From NCBI GenBank assembly GCA_963921795.1, contig OY997650.1, forward strand, positions 16,258,435 through 16,322,434: DNA of 64,000 nucleotides, in the 5' to 3' direction. The notes beneath the pieces were generated by a model that was not told the origin of the DNA, searched no databases, and saw only the letters and a list, made by a program, of their open reading frames with translations. Positions 1 through 11,209 of this stretch are shown piece by piece (positions within the stretch are counted from its first letter, which is position 1; every line of letters begins with the position of its first letter). The position numbers and the translations under genes are program-made. This stretch comes from Nannobrachium achirus (lineage: Eukaryota; Chordata; Actinopteri; Myctophiformes; Myctophidae).

Positions 1-598
1 TTAAATAACTCTCAAACACAGACCAAACAATGTGCAACAAACCCAATTAAGTCTATTGTAAATTGTAAACAAACAAAGTGACTACAAGTAACACGCCCTA
101 ATGACGAGAAGCAACCGCCAGGTCGCAAACAATATAGCTTTTAAATACGGCACACACACACACACAGACCCATGTGAGAGCGAGAGGATCAGGCTATTAG
201 CGACGCTTTAAACTGCGTGTTATACAACAGGCGGGTGCAGGCAATCAGCGACTCGCCACCGACCCATGTGAGTGATATAGTGTGACTGACAGTATTAGCG
301 TGACAGACGAACAGACACACATGAAGTGGACGTTTTCATACTAACTGCGACCTGACAGTCACAACCTTCAATTGATTAACTGAGGATATGTGACTTCATT
401 GTCTGCGCCAGGCCGAAGACATGGGGAGACTATGTTTTGCATCCGTCGTGTCCGTCCGTCCGTCCGTCCGTCCGTCCGTCCAACTGTCACCAGCTAATCT
501 CCGGCACTGTTGGCCTGGTCCCTGCCAAACTGCACACACACTCCCTGGAAGCCAATTCAGAACCTCTGCCCCACATTTTTCACATGGCCCTGTTCTAG
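1..598. other. No gene seen; short microsatellites
   Basis: I see no coding signal here. A (CA)n tract lies near 150-166 and a (GTCC)n tract at about 450-481. Short open frames over the GTCC tract are explained by the repeat itself. Confidence 0.6.
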
Positions 599-1330
599 CG
601 CCACCATGAGGCCGATTTTTGCACAACACATTTTTGGACAGTACTCCTACATATCTTGTACAAAGATCATACAAATCGGTTGACTGTATCTCTACAGTCA
701 TGTGATCGACATGGATCTGTCCTATTTTCCATATTCCATCCTGATTAGCTCAAATTGGCTTCCAAGGTTTGCAGGATTGGTCCGTTTTGAACAAAATGCC
801 TCAAATCTCGAACACAGCGTGCAATTTTGATGAAATTGTGTACGCACATTCTTACTAGGCCGAGGAAGAAATGCCACTTCAAACTTTTCACATCAGCCTC
901 ATGGTGGCTGTAAAACCATTTATGCACACTCCCTAGAGGCCAAGGAAAAACCTTTGCCAAGGATTTCTTTTTATTGCGCCACCAGAAGGCAGACTTATGT
1001 AAAACGCCTTTTTTATATTACTCCTTCTGATTTCATCCAAAAAGCACGCAAATCAGTACATAGTTTCTCTATAGTCATGTGATCAAGACGGATCTGTCCA
1101 ATATTTCATATTTCATCCTAATCGGCTAATATTGGCTTCCTAACTTTGCAGGATTACTCAGTTTTCAACAATTGCCTCAAATCATGAACGCAGCTTGCGA
1201 TTTCCGTGACATTTTCTACGGATAGTCCCCCAAACAAAATAGCTCAAATCATGCATGCAGCATCCATGCCAAAAGAACACATGGCAACCTTTTCACATTG
1301 GCCTATTATAGTGCCACCAGGAGGCTACAA
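599..1330. repeat. Diverged tandem repeat, about 370-bp period
   Basis: Two diverged units start with a GCGCCACC-like block near 599 and 976, and a third start is seen near 1,314. Inside each unit the same landmarks recur in order, for example TCATGTGATC then GGATCTGTCC (about 699 and 1,075), TTGGCTTCC, and TTTGCAGGATT. A related block (GCGCC or CACCACC followed by TTTGGCC) appears inside the insertion at 28,385-29,212, so this looks like an interspersed family rather than a local satellite. No coding potential was seen. Confidence 0.6.
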
Positions 1331-1354
1331 TAACCTACCTGACCTGGCGGAGAC

Positions 1355-1700
1355 CTGTGCTCAGAAGAGCACTGCTTCTAGTTTCTTTTGTTTTCTTGGC
1401 ATTGAGCTTGAGGTTGATCTTTCTGCACTCCATTTCTCCTGCCAGTAGTAGTTCCCTTGCTTTATCTTTAACTAAATACATCTCTTTTTGTTATTACTAC
1501 CGTCTTAGCATTCCTGAGAACCACCGTTTTTTCATGTCAAGTGTAATGGTATTGCTTTGCCAATTGTAGTATAATGTTTATGTTTATGATGTGCCATAAG
1601 ATGTGTCTTTAAAATGCAAGTCTTTCTCCCACCAGTGGATGGAGCTCATAAACCTGATCACTGTCTGTGGCTGCCTTATCAGCCTCATCTGTCTACCAAG
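1355..1700 (-). mobile_element. LINE reverse transcriptase fragment plus shared repeat block
   Basis: On the minus strand about 1,360-1,455 reads LLLAGEMECRKINLKLNAKKTK, close to the conserved GLKLNAKKTK segment of non-LTR reverse transcriptases. The whole block 1,360-1,690 is closely similar to 11,950-12,290, including the non-coding part around TGATGTGCCATAAGA. Both places therefore hold copies of one composite repeat. The fragment is too short to encode anything functional. Confidence 0.55.
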
Positions 1701-2478
1701 GATTTACTGCCCTGTCTTCATATTAACCACTTAAATCCTCCATACTTGGTGAAACGGACCTGAGCTGGCTCTGTACTTGTACTTGTACTGTACTTGGAAC
1801 TATTATTATATTATCCTCCTCAAAGAATCTCAATCAGATTGCAGCAGTTTATAAACATTAGTATTTCTGTTGTTGCTGTTTTGTTCATGTTTTAATGCTT
1901 ACAGTATGTGTCCTATGGGTGGGGTTTGCCACCTACAGTATTACCTTAGTACAATCCGATTAAGATTCGATAATTACAGGTGGTCAATTTCTCAACGTCA
2001 ATTTAGAGTAGACTGATGTTTCTTGGACACATCTCAACAGTTGCAGGTATTCCTACCTGCCCATGAACTGGTATTGTTAACAAATGCCAAGAATTACCAG
2101 TTCTTCCTTGCTTTATTCATAGATACTTCTGAATTACAGCAGTTTAAGCAATGTACAATTTGGGTTTATAATATATGCAAAATGTCATAAAATATAAATT
2201 ATACTCTATCAGTTCTGTACAACAACTAATATCAATATTAATACATTTTAACTGCTTTGGTACCTGAGTGTGCCATTGTTAACCCTGTAATACTTAATAT
2301 AACACAATATAATACTTGAGTCAACACAAATACTTCAAAAAGTCACACATTATTATACTGTATGGGATTTTCCTCCTCCACAATTAAAAGGAGAGCTCCC
2401 CATACACACCCTATATAATGTTCTACGGTATGTAAGTGAGTGTATTACAGTATGTGCTGCTGTACAGTAGGTATGATC
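1701..2478. other. Upstream flank of EGF gene copy A; no gene
   Basis: No ORF of interest. The stretch 2,020-2,330 closely matches pieces of 28,180-28,375 and 29,210-29,260 (shared words include CCTACCTGCCCATGAACT and TTTTGGTACCTGA), so it may belong to the duplicated unit. A TATA-like CTATATAATG sits at 2,411-2,420, upstream of exon 1. It could be a promoter element, but nothing else supports that. Confidence 0.4.
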
Positions 2479-2946
2479 TAAAACAGGATACTTCCTTATG
2501 TAAGACATCCCTGGTAGCTCCCGTTAAAACCCTTGTTCCTGGTGCCGTCCTCAGTTCTTTTGTTTTACCTCACTTTTTGTGAACGCTACCAACCAATGCC
2601 TCAGGTAGTTTATTATTGTTGCAGGAGCTGATAATGTACATAACATAGGCCATTTAGGCCAATATGGGTGTTTCCCTTCTCAAAGGTTTAAGATGTCTGG
2701 GCGGTAAAGGACAATATTATAATGAAATAATACTGAATCATTTGGGGAGGAGGAGGAAGTAGAGAGAGGGTGCAGGGTGTGTAGTTGGCAAAGTGGGGAA
2801 ACTGAGACTCAAGTGGAGGTTGAAGAAGTGATCCAGCCTGGATAAGGAGCGGTACGGAGTGCAGGGACTGGGAGATAGGTGACAACGGAGGAACGGTGCA
2901 AAGATACCAAGCAAAGAGACCAAGCGAGACCAAGCGACTGGGAAAT

Positions 2947-2951
2947 ATGCG
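2947..2951 (+). CDS. EGF-repeat gene copy A, exon 1 (start codon exon)
   Basis: The coding part is ATG plus CG, followed at once by a strong donor (GTAAGTCAG at 2,952). Joined to the 56-nt exon at 4,101 it gives MRFALLWLVCLC..., a convincing signal peptide, so the frame across the junction fits. The upstream sequence from about 2,480 matches the region before the same junction in copy B (38,985-39,470) and is probably 5'UTR. Choice of this ATG rests on the conserved exon-intron pattern in both copies. Transcription start is not known. Confidence 0.65.
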
Positions 2952-4100
2952 GTAAGTCAGGTGGTCTTGGTGTTTTGGAATTTAGTCTTTATTGGATCTT
3001 CTTGAACCGATGGCCAGTGGCTAAAGAGGTCATGATGTATCTGGTTTGATAATTCAAATTAGTAAAGATACCTTTCACCCTGGCCTGTATTGTATTTCAA
3101 GTTTTTGACCAAAGGTGTCCTTGGGAGACACAACAATGTGTCATTGCTACTCTACATGTGGATCAAAGACTGTATGACACATGTTGTTAAAACTATACTA
3201 TACTGTTATAGGATGTTTGACTGCAAATCTGGATTACAAATGTCCACCCTGTTTAAAATTATTAGATTATTTCATCTTTGACTTGATGGGAAATTTGTCA
3301 AAAGAAATTCACGAAAAGGAAAGATGGTTCAAAGTCTTATCAGTTAGACTGAGGATTTCTCGGTTTATGGGAGAGTCGCTGTCCCTTTCTTTCCAGCCAC
3401 CAACCCTGCAATTTCAGTGTAGCAGTATAGACCTATTTATTGAAAACCAAGACAAGACATTTTACAAGACAATAACTCGATATTCTCGATCGACAAATAC
3501 TCGATATATGCTCATGCCAGGAAAAAGTGAGGACTATTTTAAACTTGCAGTCTTGGTGCAAAATGACCACAAGAAATGTGTGAAACAAAGTTGTTGTTCG
3601 TTTACATTCAGAGTTGATCATTCAAATATAGTTTTCCTGGGAAAACTTGTTTTCACATCCAGAGATTTTTGTTTGTCCTGATGTCCTGATGTTACATAAT
3701 CTTTCTAAAGCCTGAAACATGCTCTAGCCTAGTCTGTAGTATCACAGTGTAACGTATCAAAATGACTGAGCAAAACAAGCCTATGCACACGCATTGTAAA
3801 CTTGTAGATCTATTGATAGCTTGTAGATACATTTTATCTTTCGTCAGTCTTGAGTAGATATGTTTGTGACACCTGAATCAGAATCAACATTTGTTGATAA
3901 GTATTTTTGCCTTATTTTTTTACCATGTTGAGGAATATACCAATAGACCACAATGGAAACAAGTCCATTGGACGTTTTTGTTCTATCCTTTTAGCCTAAA
4001 TATCTGACTATACCTGTTTACATTTCTGTCTAAATCAAAAAAGGCATTTCCAATTAGCAGTTCCTTGTTCACTAACCTTTCCCCTTCTTATTTTCCATAG

Positions 4101-4156
4101 GTTTGCACTACTGTGGTTGGTGTGTCTATGTGCAGTGCAGAAATACTGCTATGCAG
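4101..4156 (+). CDS. EGF-repeat gene copy A, exon 2 (signal peptide)
   Basis: A 56-nt exon between a TTTTCCATAG acceptor and a GTAATG donor. It encodes FALLWLVCLCAVQKYCYA, a hydrophobic core followed by a small-residue cleavage region, as expected for a secreted protein. It enters in phase 2 and leaves in phase 1, matching exon 3. The copy B exon at 51,895-51,950 is identical by eye. Intron 1 here is 1,149 bp, against 12.4 kb in copy B. Confidence 0.75.
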
Positions 4157-4184
4157 GTAATGCATCATGTGGCTGAAAGTAATA

Positions 4185-4390
4185 GTGACTGTCCTCTCAA
4201 GATGTCGCCCATGGGCCTGGGCGGTCCAGGCACCTAGGCTGCTAAGTTCGACTCCTGATCCCGACGACCTTTGCTGCGTGTAACTCCCCACAGCTCTCTC
4301 TTCCCATTTCCTGTCAGACTACTGTTCACTATCATCAATAAAGGCCAAAAAATATGGACGGGGGGGCGTCATTTTGAGAGGACCGTTGCT
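4185..4390 (+). mobile_element. tRNA-derived SINE inside a short inverted-repeat element
   Basis: The core from about 4,212 to 4,353 looks like a fish tRNA-derived SINE: GGCGGTCCAGGCACC near the start, a B-box-like GTTCGACTCC, then a TTTGCTGCGTG body and a CAATAAAGG tail. It is bracketed by inverted repeats of about 30 bp (ACTGTCCTCTCAAGATG at 4,188; CATTTTGAGAGGACCGT at 4,371). The same arrangement is found in intron 2 of copy B at about 52,018-52,190 and 52,770-52,790, so the insertion predates the gene duplication. Confidence 0.6.
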
Positions 4391-4647
4391 ATTTATTTTA
4401 TTGCGACCGTAGATCACAGTTTAGTATGTGAACCGTCACAGCTTGACCGTATCTCTGTCTGTAACGCCTGACACTGTAGTTCCCCTGACACATCACTGTC
4501 GCTTATCACCCTTAGGCGTCTTACCGGTCATTATCAGTGTGACATTCACTTTGTCACCTTTTCTTAATTTTTCAGGACCGTCACATTCTCCATATACAGT
4601 ATGTCAGTGCTTTTTTAATAACCACATTCCTATATTTTATTTTCCAG

Positions 4648-6143
4648 AGGCTAACCTGGAGGACTGCGAGGCAGCGGGCACCAAGTGCCACACGCCGCAC
4701 GCCAAATGTCTGAAAACCAGCGACGACTATGTATGCGTGTGTAACACAGGCTTCCAGGGCGACGGCATGTCCTGCGAGGACAAGGACGAATGCATCACAG
4801 GCCTGCACGACTGTCACGAGAGGGCCCTTTGCAACAATACCCTGGGCAGCTTCACCTGTGTCTGCCGTGATGGCTACAACGGGGACGGACGCCACTGCAA
4901 GGACATCAACGAGTGTGAGACCAATAACGGGGGCTGTGATGACAACGCACAGTGCACCAACAATGAGGGAGGGCGACACTGCGCCTGTAAGGCTGGCTTT
5001 GAAGGCAACGGGTTCCAGTGCACTGATAAAAACGAGTGTGTCGATGCATCGACCTGCCACTGGAATGCCACGTGCACCAACAACCCAGGATCCTATGTGT
5101 GTACGTGTAATACCGGATACAAGGGCAATGGAAACTACCTGTGTCTGGATATAGATGAGTGTTCAGAGACTCCTGGTGTGTGTAATGCCTCATTCGGCGA
5201 GAAAGGATGCCAAAACCTTCCTGGCTCATACCGCTGCACGTGCAGCAGTGGCTATGCAAGCAATGGCCAGACGTGTGAGGACATTGACGAGTGTACTAAA
5301 GATGTCTGCAGCGTGTTTGCAGAATGCACAAACACTATAGGCTCTTACCTATGTTCCTGTCGTGACGGTTTCGTAGGGAATGGACAGACGTGTGTAAATG
5401 TCAATGAATGTAACTCAGCGGTGCACCCGCTTCGCTGCGAGAATAGGTGCCACTGCGACGCAATTTGTATCAACAAAATGGGCACTTATACATGCTTATG
5501 TCGGGGTGGTTTCTTAGACTTAGGAGACGGCGAAAATTGTGCAGATATCGACGAGTGTGGGATGCCTGAAATCTGCCCCGCTAGCTCCACCTGCGTTAAC
5601 ACTCCCGGGTCGTACTACTGTGATTGTGGCAGTGGCTACGTCTACAACAACTCGAAGTGCCACGATGAGGATGAGTGTGCCATGGGCCGCTGTAGTGCCT
5701 ACGCTGAGTGTGCGAATTTTCCTGGCTCTTTCAGCTGCGAGTGCGGGACTGGGTACAGGGGCGATGGAATCACATGTGTGGATGTAGATGAGTGCTCACT
5801 GGCCCAGCAGTGTCACTCCAATGCTCTCTGCACCAACCTCCTCGGCAGCTACAACTGCAGCTGTCAGGTGGGCTACTCTGGAGATGGGGTGTTGCAATGT
5901 AACGATATAAATGAGTGTCTAGTGGACAACGGAGGGTGCAGAAACGGGGCGACGTGTGTCAACAAACCAGGCTCTTTCTCCTGCCAGGATGAGGATGAGC
6001 TCGGTGCTCTAGTTCTACATTTAGAAGTGAGAGAGCGCCCCAAGACACATGTGTTTGTGCACCTGCACGCACATTTGCGTGCACGTCGTGCACTACGCAT
6101 GCAGACGCGCGCACACAATCTGGGCCGGTTCTTGGCAATATAA
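4648..6143 (+). CDS. EGF-repeat gene copy A, exon 3 (10 EGF domains, truncated)
   Basis: Starts after a TTTTCCAG acceptor in phase 1, completing a codon with exon 2. It encodes ten complete EGF domains, most opening with the calcium-binding D-x-D/N-E-C pattern and carrying the usual six cysteines, then the first part of an eleventh ([11 protein letters not shown]). After about 5,963 the sequence leaves copy B, reads [17 protein letters not shown], and continues through a basic non-EGF tail to a stop at 6,141-6,143. With exons 1 and 2 the product would be 518 residues, secreted. Its EGF part is roughly 93% identical to copy B by eye and has no stop or frameshift over 1.3 kb. Domain 7 has a 21-nt insertion adding cysteines. 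No polyadenylation signal was seen near the stop. It may be a recent pseudogene or a short expressed gene. Confidence 0.7.
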
Positions 6144-6460
6144 GCAGTCACTTAGGGCCACAACCAATAAGGGGGCCACATCACAAGAAGAATATTTTTT
6201 TTAAACATATTGTTACATTATGTCATGTATCCCCTATCCAAAACTAGCGTTATTATTTTAATATGCCCTCCCCGTCCTCCTTCCCCATAATCCCAAACTC
6301 CACTCTAAGCCTGGCTGCCTGGACTTGATTCATGAGCAAGTCCAATATGCCTCCAAAAAGAACATTTTGATCTGGTGCTGTATGCACGCATCCGTCAGTT
6401 GGGGGCCACCTAAAATAATTTTGCATAGGGCCACCTGAGTCCTAGAACCGGCACTGCACA
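6110..6460. mobile_element. hAT-like element remnant
   Basis: The right end reads GAACCGGCACTG, the reverse complement of a CAGTGCCGGTTC terminus. The left end near 6,113 reads GGGCCGGTTCTTGG, followed by AGGGCCAC blocks mirrored at the right (GGGGGCCACC, AGGGCCACC). Flanking CACACA on both sides may be a target duplication. No transposase is present. It lies just beyond the break in copy A but does not by itself explain the break, which is about 130 bp upstream. Confidence 0.5.
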
Positions 6461-7320
6461 CAGGTAGGATCTTCAGGAGACAGTAGTTTAGGATAGATAC
6501 TATAGAGCATCGCAGTGAGGTGTCGGAAGCAAGCTCGCCATTCATTCTTACCATAGGGTTTTTCATTATCAGCCACAAAGTCGTAACAATTCAATGTACA
6601 CTTACCACTAGGCTGGTGGTTGTAAAATTGTTCTATATGCTCCTGTAGAACCCCCGAGTATGTATGCAATCACTCTAGTTTTAGTAAAAACACGTTTTAA
6701 TCAAGATCGCACGGAGAAGAACTGCATTTCCCATACTGCTAAACATGTACATCCCGAGAAATCTACGTCTGTGATTGGTCTAGCTTCTTCTTCTTTCACA
6801 TATCTTGCGGTTACCGCGGAAGAAGCTACTGCCCCCTGTCTTCCCGGTGGATTATTGCACTTCAGCAGAACTCCGTGAGCGATCGTCTTTCTTTTACAAA
6901 TATGATGCACTATGTTAAGGATGACGATAAGAGCGTCCACAGAGATGACAATCACTACATTTCAGGCCATATGCTGGCCTGGATAACTAAACTGAGCGTG
7001 ATTTAAGGGCTATATTTCAGGAAACAAGAGTGTCATTCGCAATGCATTCTGGGAGTGTAGTTTCCGCAATTTTAAAAATAATGGTGTACACAGTCTTGTA
7101 CCCTGCCCTTTTTCTCAGCTTTCTAATTAATCTTTGCATTAAAAAAAATGTGAATATTGTCATGATTCCTCTCCAGCCGAGGTGGCTTTGTCCAAGGCTT
7201 AAAAACGTTTAAATAAATACTATGAAATGTCTATGGAAGAAATGAATGCGGAAAACGCTTCCGACACCAGAGTGAGGACAGGGTGGGGCTTCAACTGCGA
7301 TGCTCTATAGCCCAAAGGGA
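6461..7320. repeat. Inverted-repeat element of unknown family
   Basis: The minus strand near 6,480-6,550 and the plus strand near 7,240-7,310 share GAATGAATG, GCTTCCGACACC and CTGCGATGCTCTATAG, so the ends face each other. The central part contains a TGCATTTCCC and GCATTCTGGGAGTGTAG pair, also inverted. A related piece lies at 41,035-41,620 (shared TGATTGCATACATACTCG). A 75-residue minus-strand frame (6,442-6,669) contains CYDFVADNEKPYGKNEWRAC, which I do not recognise. Confidence 0.45.
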
Positions 7321-8223
7321 CAGTCACCTGAGTCAACCGTTGGTTTTATTGGTTGTTGGTTGTCAGGGCGATATCACAACAAACTGGTGGACGGGCCCTG
7401 CCTGGCCTCGTCTGTTGCAGGTTGCGGTGACAGCTTTGTGCCAATGTAATATGAAAACAAATAAAAACTATTTATTGACCAAAACCCAATTCCTATCTTT
7501 AGAAGTGAGGGGATGCCGTTCCCCTGCGCTCCTCCTCCACTACACCCCTGGAGATTGAGGTCTGCCCGTCACACTCCAACTGCATTGTATATATATTTGT
7601 TTTACTTAATCAGAACACTTTAAACAGGCAGGCCACACAGCGTCACCTCTTTCAGATATATTGGCATTGAAAAGGTGGAAAAGCCCCCTAGAGGAGGCAA
7701 CCAGGAACGCCGCCTGTTACAAAGAGAAATGTTTTATTACATATACATTACCTTAACACAATGGCTCATGGTCTAAACGAGGAGTTCGACCTTAAACCCT
7801 TTCTGTGACTTGTTCTGTATCTTGTTATTGTTATTATGCTTTTTAATTTTTGATATCTGACTTTGTATTTTTCTACTTTTTTCTACTTTGATCATTGTTA
7901 TAGTTATATGTGACTCTAAAAGGTATGTGGCACTGACAATTAAGTTAATTTAATTAATGTAATTGTATTGCTTAATTCATTGTACTTCTGATGGCCATAT
8001 AGCAACCGATGTTTCTGTCTATGCTGACAGCAGACATTGTCTGAGCAGTAATCAGTCAAGTTCATGGGGCCGAGTCCCCAGGCTGGTCTCATTCATGCAA
8101 ACTGAGCATTGAGGGAACTTGAGCATGGACCCGAACAATCATTCCCTAGGCTATATATATCTGCACTTTTGATACATTGTTCAGTATACACCTGACGAAC
8201 GCCGGAGAGGCCGAAATCTGAGC
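7321..8223. other. No gene seen
   Basis: AT-rich non-coding sequence with no recognised repeat family and no convincing ORF. Confidence 0.5.
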
Positions 8224-8227
8224 TTAA

Positions 8228-9106
8228 AGGGGAGTTTCGGTCAAAAACGACTTTCCTACCTTTAAAATGTTGATTCAGGAAGCTTCTGGGTTGATCCTGG
8301 TTAGTTTTGACCCATAGCAGCATTTTGTTCCATTTTGGATTTTCTCCCCTGCACCCCACGGCTCCAAACGGCACCTCTTGGGTCACTCCATAATCCGGTT
8401 ATTATTCTCGCTCAAAACTCACTTTTCTCGCTCGGTCTCAGTCCCTGGTAACGTTGTTAGCAAATCCAAGCTACACCAGCTCCTGGTCGCCGCCATGTTT
8501 GTTTACTTTTAGCTCAACTCTGAACTCTCAGCCCAGGAGAGAACACTGTGAAATCACGTTTTGTATCGCGTGACTCCCCGACGCGCGACGAACAATAAAA
8601 CACAAAAATGCTCTTAGCCAAAGAAAAAAGATGTAACTATGTCGACAAAGTCTGCAGAGTGATGTATGGTGTAGCCTCTTGTCTACCTCAACAGGCACAA
8701 CAGGCTGTGGGGGGAGGGGGGTGGAGCTGTGAGCAGCAGCAGCAGCTCGTGAACGCGCGTTTCCCAACGGGTATGGGATTTCCCAGTGTTTCTCTTGCAG
8801 GGCTGAGAGTTCAGAGTTGAGCTTCTTGTAAACAAACATGGCGCCGACCAGGAGCTGTTGTAGCTCGTATATGCTAACAACGTTACCAGGGACTGAGACC
8901 GAGCGAGAAAAGTGAGTTTTGAGCGAGAATAATAACCGGATTATGGAGTGACCCAAGAGGTGCCGTTTGGAGCCGTGGGGTGCAGGGGAGAAAATCCAAA
9001 ATAGAACAAAATGCCGCTATGGGTCAAAACTAACCAGGATCAACCCAGAAGCTTCCTGAATCAACATTTTAAAGGTAGGAAAGTCGTTTTTGACCGAAAC
9101 TCCCCT
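8228..9106. mobile_element. TTAA-flanked foldback element 1 (879 bp)
   Basis: Long terminal inverted repeats of about 300 bp: the left arm opens AGGGGAGTTTCGGTC and the right arm closes GACCGAAACTCCCCT. Both sides are flanked by TTAA (8,224-8,227 and 9,107-9,110), the target duplication typical of piggyBac and Kolobok transposons. The arms share landmarks throughout, such as ATCCGGTTATTATTCTCGC and its complement. There is no transposase, so the element is non-autonomous. Confidence 0.8.
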
Positions 9107-9110
9107 TTAA

Positions 9111-9757
9111 AGGAGTCATCCAGACCAAAACACATATAGGGTTAAATCTGTCTTTTATCATACCCCTTTATACCTGCTTTAGTCGATTTTTTTCATAGCT
9201 GCCCCTGTTGCGAGATTTCGTCTGCCCCTGTTGCTATATTTTGCGGGCCCTCTCATATAACTAACAGATTAGATAGACTTTATACTAGTGCGGTTATTTC
9301 TTCAGCTTCAAAGTTAGTATTTTTTTACTGGATTGTGTTTACACAACGTCCTGAGACCAACCAAACTGCTGTTTTGACCTCACAGGCACCCTTACTTGTC
9401 AAACGTCTTTTACTCTGCACCAGAGCAGGGAGAGGAGAGGCTAGAAAGGGAGGGGAGGGAGGGGTCGGTTTGACAAGTAAGGGTGCCTGTGAGGTCAAAA
9501 CAGCGGTGTGGTTGGTCTCAGGACGTTGTGTAAACACAATCCAATAAAAAAATACTAACTTTGAAGCTGAAGAAATAACCGCACTAGTATAAAGTCTATC
9601 TACTCTGTTAGTTATGAGAGGGCCTGCGAAATCTAGCAACAGGGGCAGCCGAAATCTAGCAACAGGGGCAGCTATGAAAAAAATTGACTAAAGCAGGTAT
9701 GAAGGGGTGATAAAAGGCAGATTTAACCCTATATGTGTTTTGGTCTGGATGACTCCT
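9111..9757. mobile_element. TTAA-flanked foldback element 2 (647 bp)
   Basis: Arms of about 300 bp open AGGAGTCATCCAGACC and close with its complement. Flanking TTAA at 9,107-9,110 and 9,758-9,761. The left TTAA is the same one that ends foldback element 1, so the two elements sit back to back. Arm sequences differ from element 1, so they are different families. The facing arms produce mirrored short ORFs (about 9,325-9,639) that are not genes. Confidence 0.8.
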
Positions 9758-9761
9758 TTAA

Positions 9762-11209
9762 AGTAATCCTTAATCATATTCCATTTTATTCAATGGCTGT
9801 TTGTCTGTCCAGCTAAGAACAGATTCTCTGATGCTACGCAAGAGAAAGGAACTTTTGATGATGGCTATAGCCAGATTGGTGTCCAGTCAACACTCGTTGA
9901 CGCTCATTAATGTTATATGCATCAATCTAATAATGCTTCTGAACTGTCAAATAGGCCAACATCTAATCTAAGATTAGTGGGACTCATTCAAATGCACCAG
10001 TACACCAAGCACCTACTAAAAGTCACCTTTAGTGTGATTGGATTGGATCCCAACACCCATGATTAATCTAAAAATGCCTTTGGCTCTGTTGCCTCCTAAA
10101 ATCTGTTTACATGTTATTTATTTTTATTTATACTATTATACACATACTGCCTTTCCCCTGTAGATGGGGTGGGTGTGCCATTGATCCTTCTGACACACAG
10201 CTGTCACCAATCTGAGACTCATCCATGCTTGTATTTAACACGCCTACTATGTACAATGTGACCATACCTGAAGAAGACCCACTAGGGTTGAAACGTTGTT
10301 ATCCCAAATAAAGTTGTCGCTGGAGCTTTCTAACTGTGTGCGGACTTCCTCTTCTGTTCATACACCACTTTTACACCCATAAAATAAATTGATCAATGCT
10401 GATAGGTGAAAGTCAGCAGGTGAATTCATGACTGTATGTATATAGACAATATTTTAGGCCAATAAAAAAAAAACTATATACCACATTCCATACCCCACCT
10501 CAGCCCTGACAAAACTGTCAGAAGTGATGACTCATCACAAAACCATATTTTTGTGCGTCTGTTTTTAGGCCAAGGAATGTTTTTCATGCCAAACCAATGC
10601 TTGCAATGGATTCAGAATCATTAAAAATCCCTAGTTTGACCCCTCACATGTTACTTAAAGCAGATTATTTGGAGGTATTCTTTTCCTTTATAGTATAGTG
10701 TATAGTAAGTGATGGGCCCCAAACCTTTACCCCCTATAAAAGAAAGTGCTCAATGCTGACAGACGGTCAGCAGTTGGATTCATGACTGTATGTATATAGA
10801 CAATATTTTAGGCCAATAAAAAAAACTATATACCAAATATCTGACCCCACCTCAGGGGTAGGGGTCAGGGGCAGCCGGACTATGTATCTGTGCATGGGGA
10901 TTAAATGGTGCATGTTAAGTGACTTCAGTGATTATTCTCATACATGCATCCATGGATATGAATTGAGCGATGCGAGAGTGTGGTCTAGCCAACACCCAGG
11001 GGAGGCCTTAGCTATGTTTCACCAGTTTCAATTGAAACGGGCCTCAGCCACCAGGGGGCCTCCAAGAGCTAGCCAGCAAGCCTCGTTCAACTTGCAACGC
11101 ACTTATAACACTTTTTAATAATCATATATTCTTGTTAATATAACACCATTTAGGTCAATGCTATAACATTATGTAGTGATATAATAATAATATATAAATA
11201 GCAGCCAGT
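9762..11209. repeat. Repeat relics; no gene
   Basis: Near 10,263 the motif GAAGAAGACCCACTAGG, then GTTGAAACGTTG and AATAAAGTTG, resembles a widespread vertebrate retroelement 3' end. A direct repeat of about 67 bp (ATTCATGACTGTATGTATATAG) occurs at 10,424 and 10,777. Between them, 10,560-10,720 matches one arm of the foldback at 31,022-31,700. Nothing coding was seen. Confidence 0.45.

Noticed and set aside
3181..3681. 166-codon frame in intron 1 of copy A
   Set aside because: The paralogous intron of copy B (47,810-48,800) does not keep the frame, and no motif is present.
4428..4647. N-terminal extension of the copy A EGF frame upstream of the acceptor
   Set aside because: The residues are not EGF-like, and a good acceptor at 4,646-4,647 joins in phase to the signal-peptide exon.
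9325..9639. Mirror-image ORFs of 70-104 codons on both strands
   Set aside because: Both come from the two arms of the same foldback element and read the same residues.
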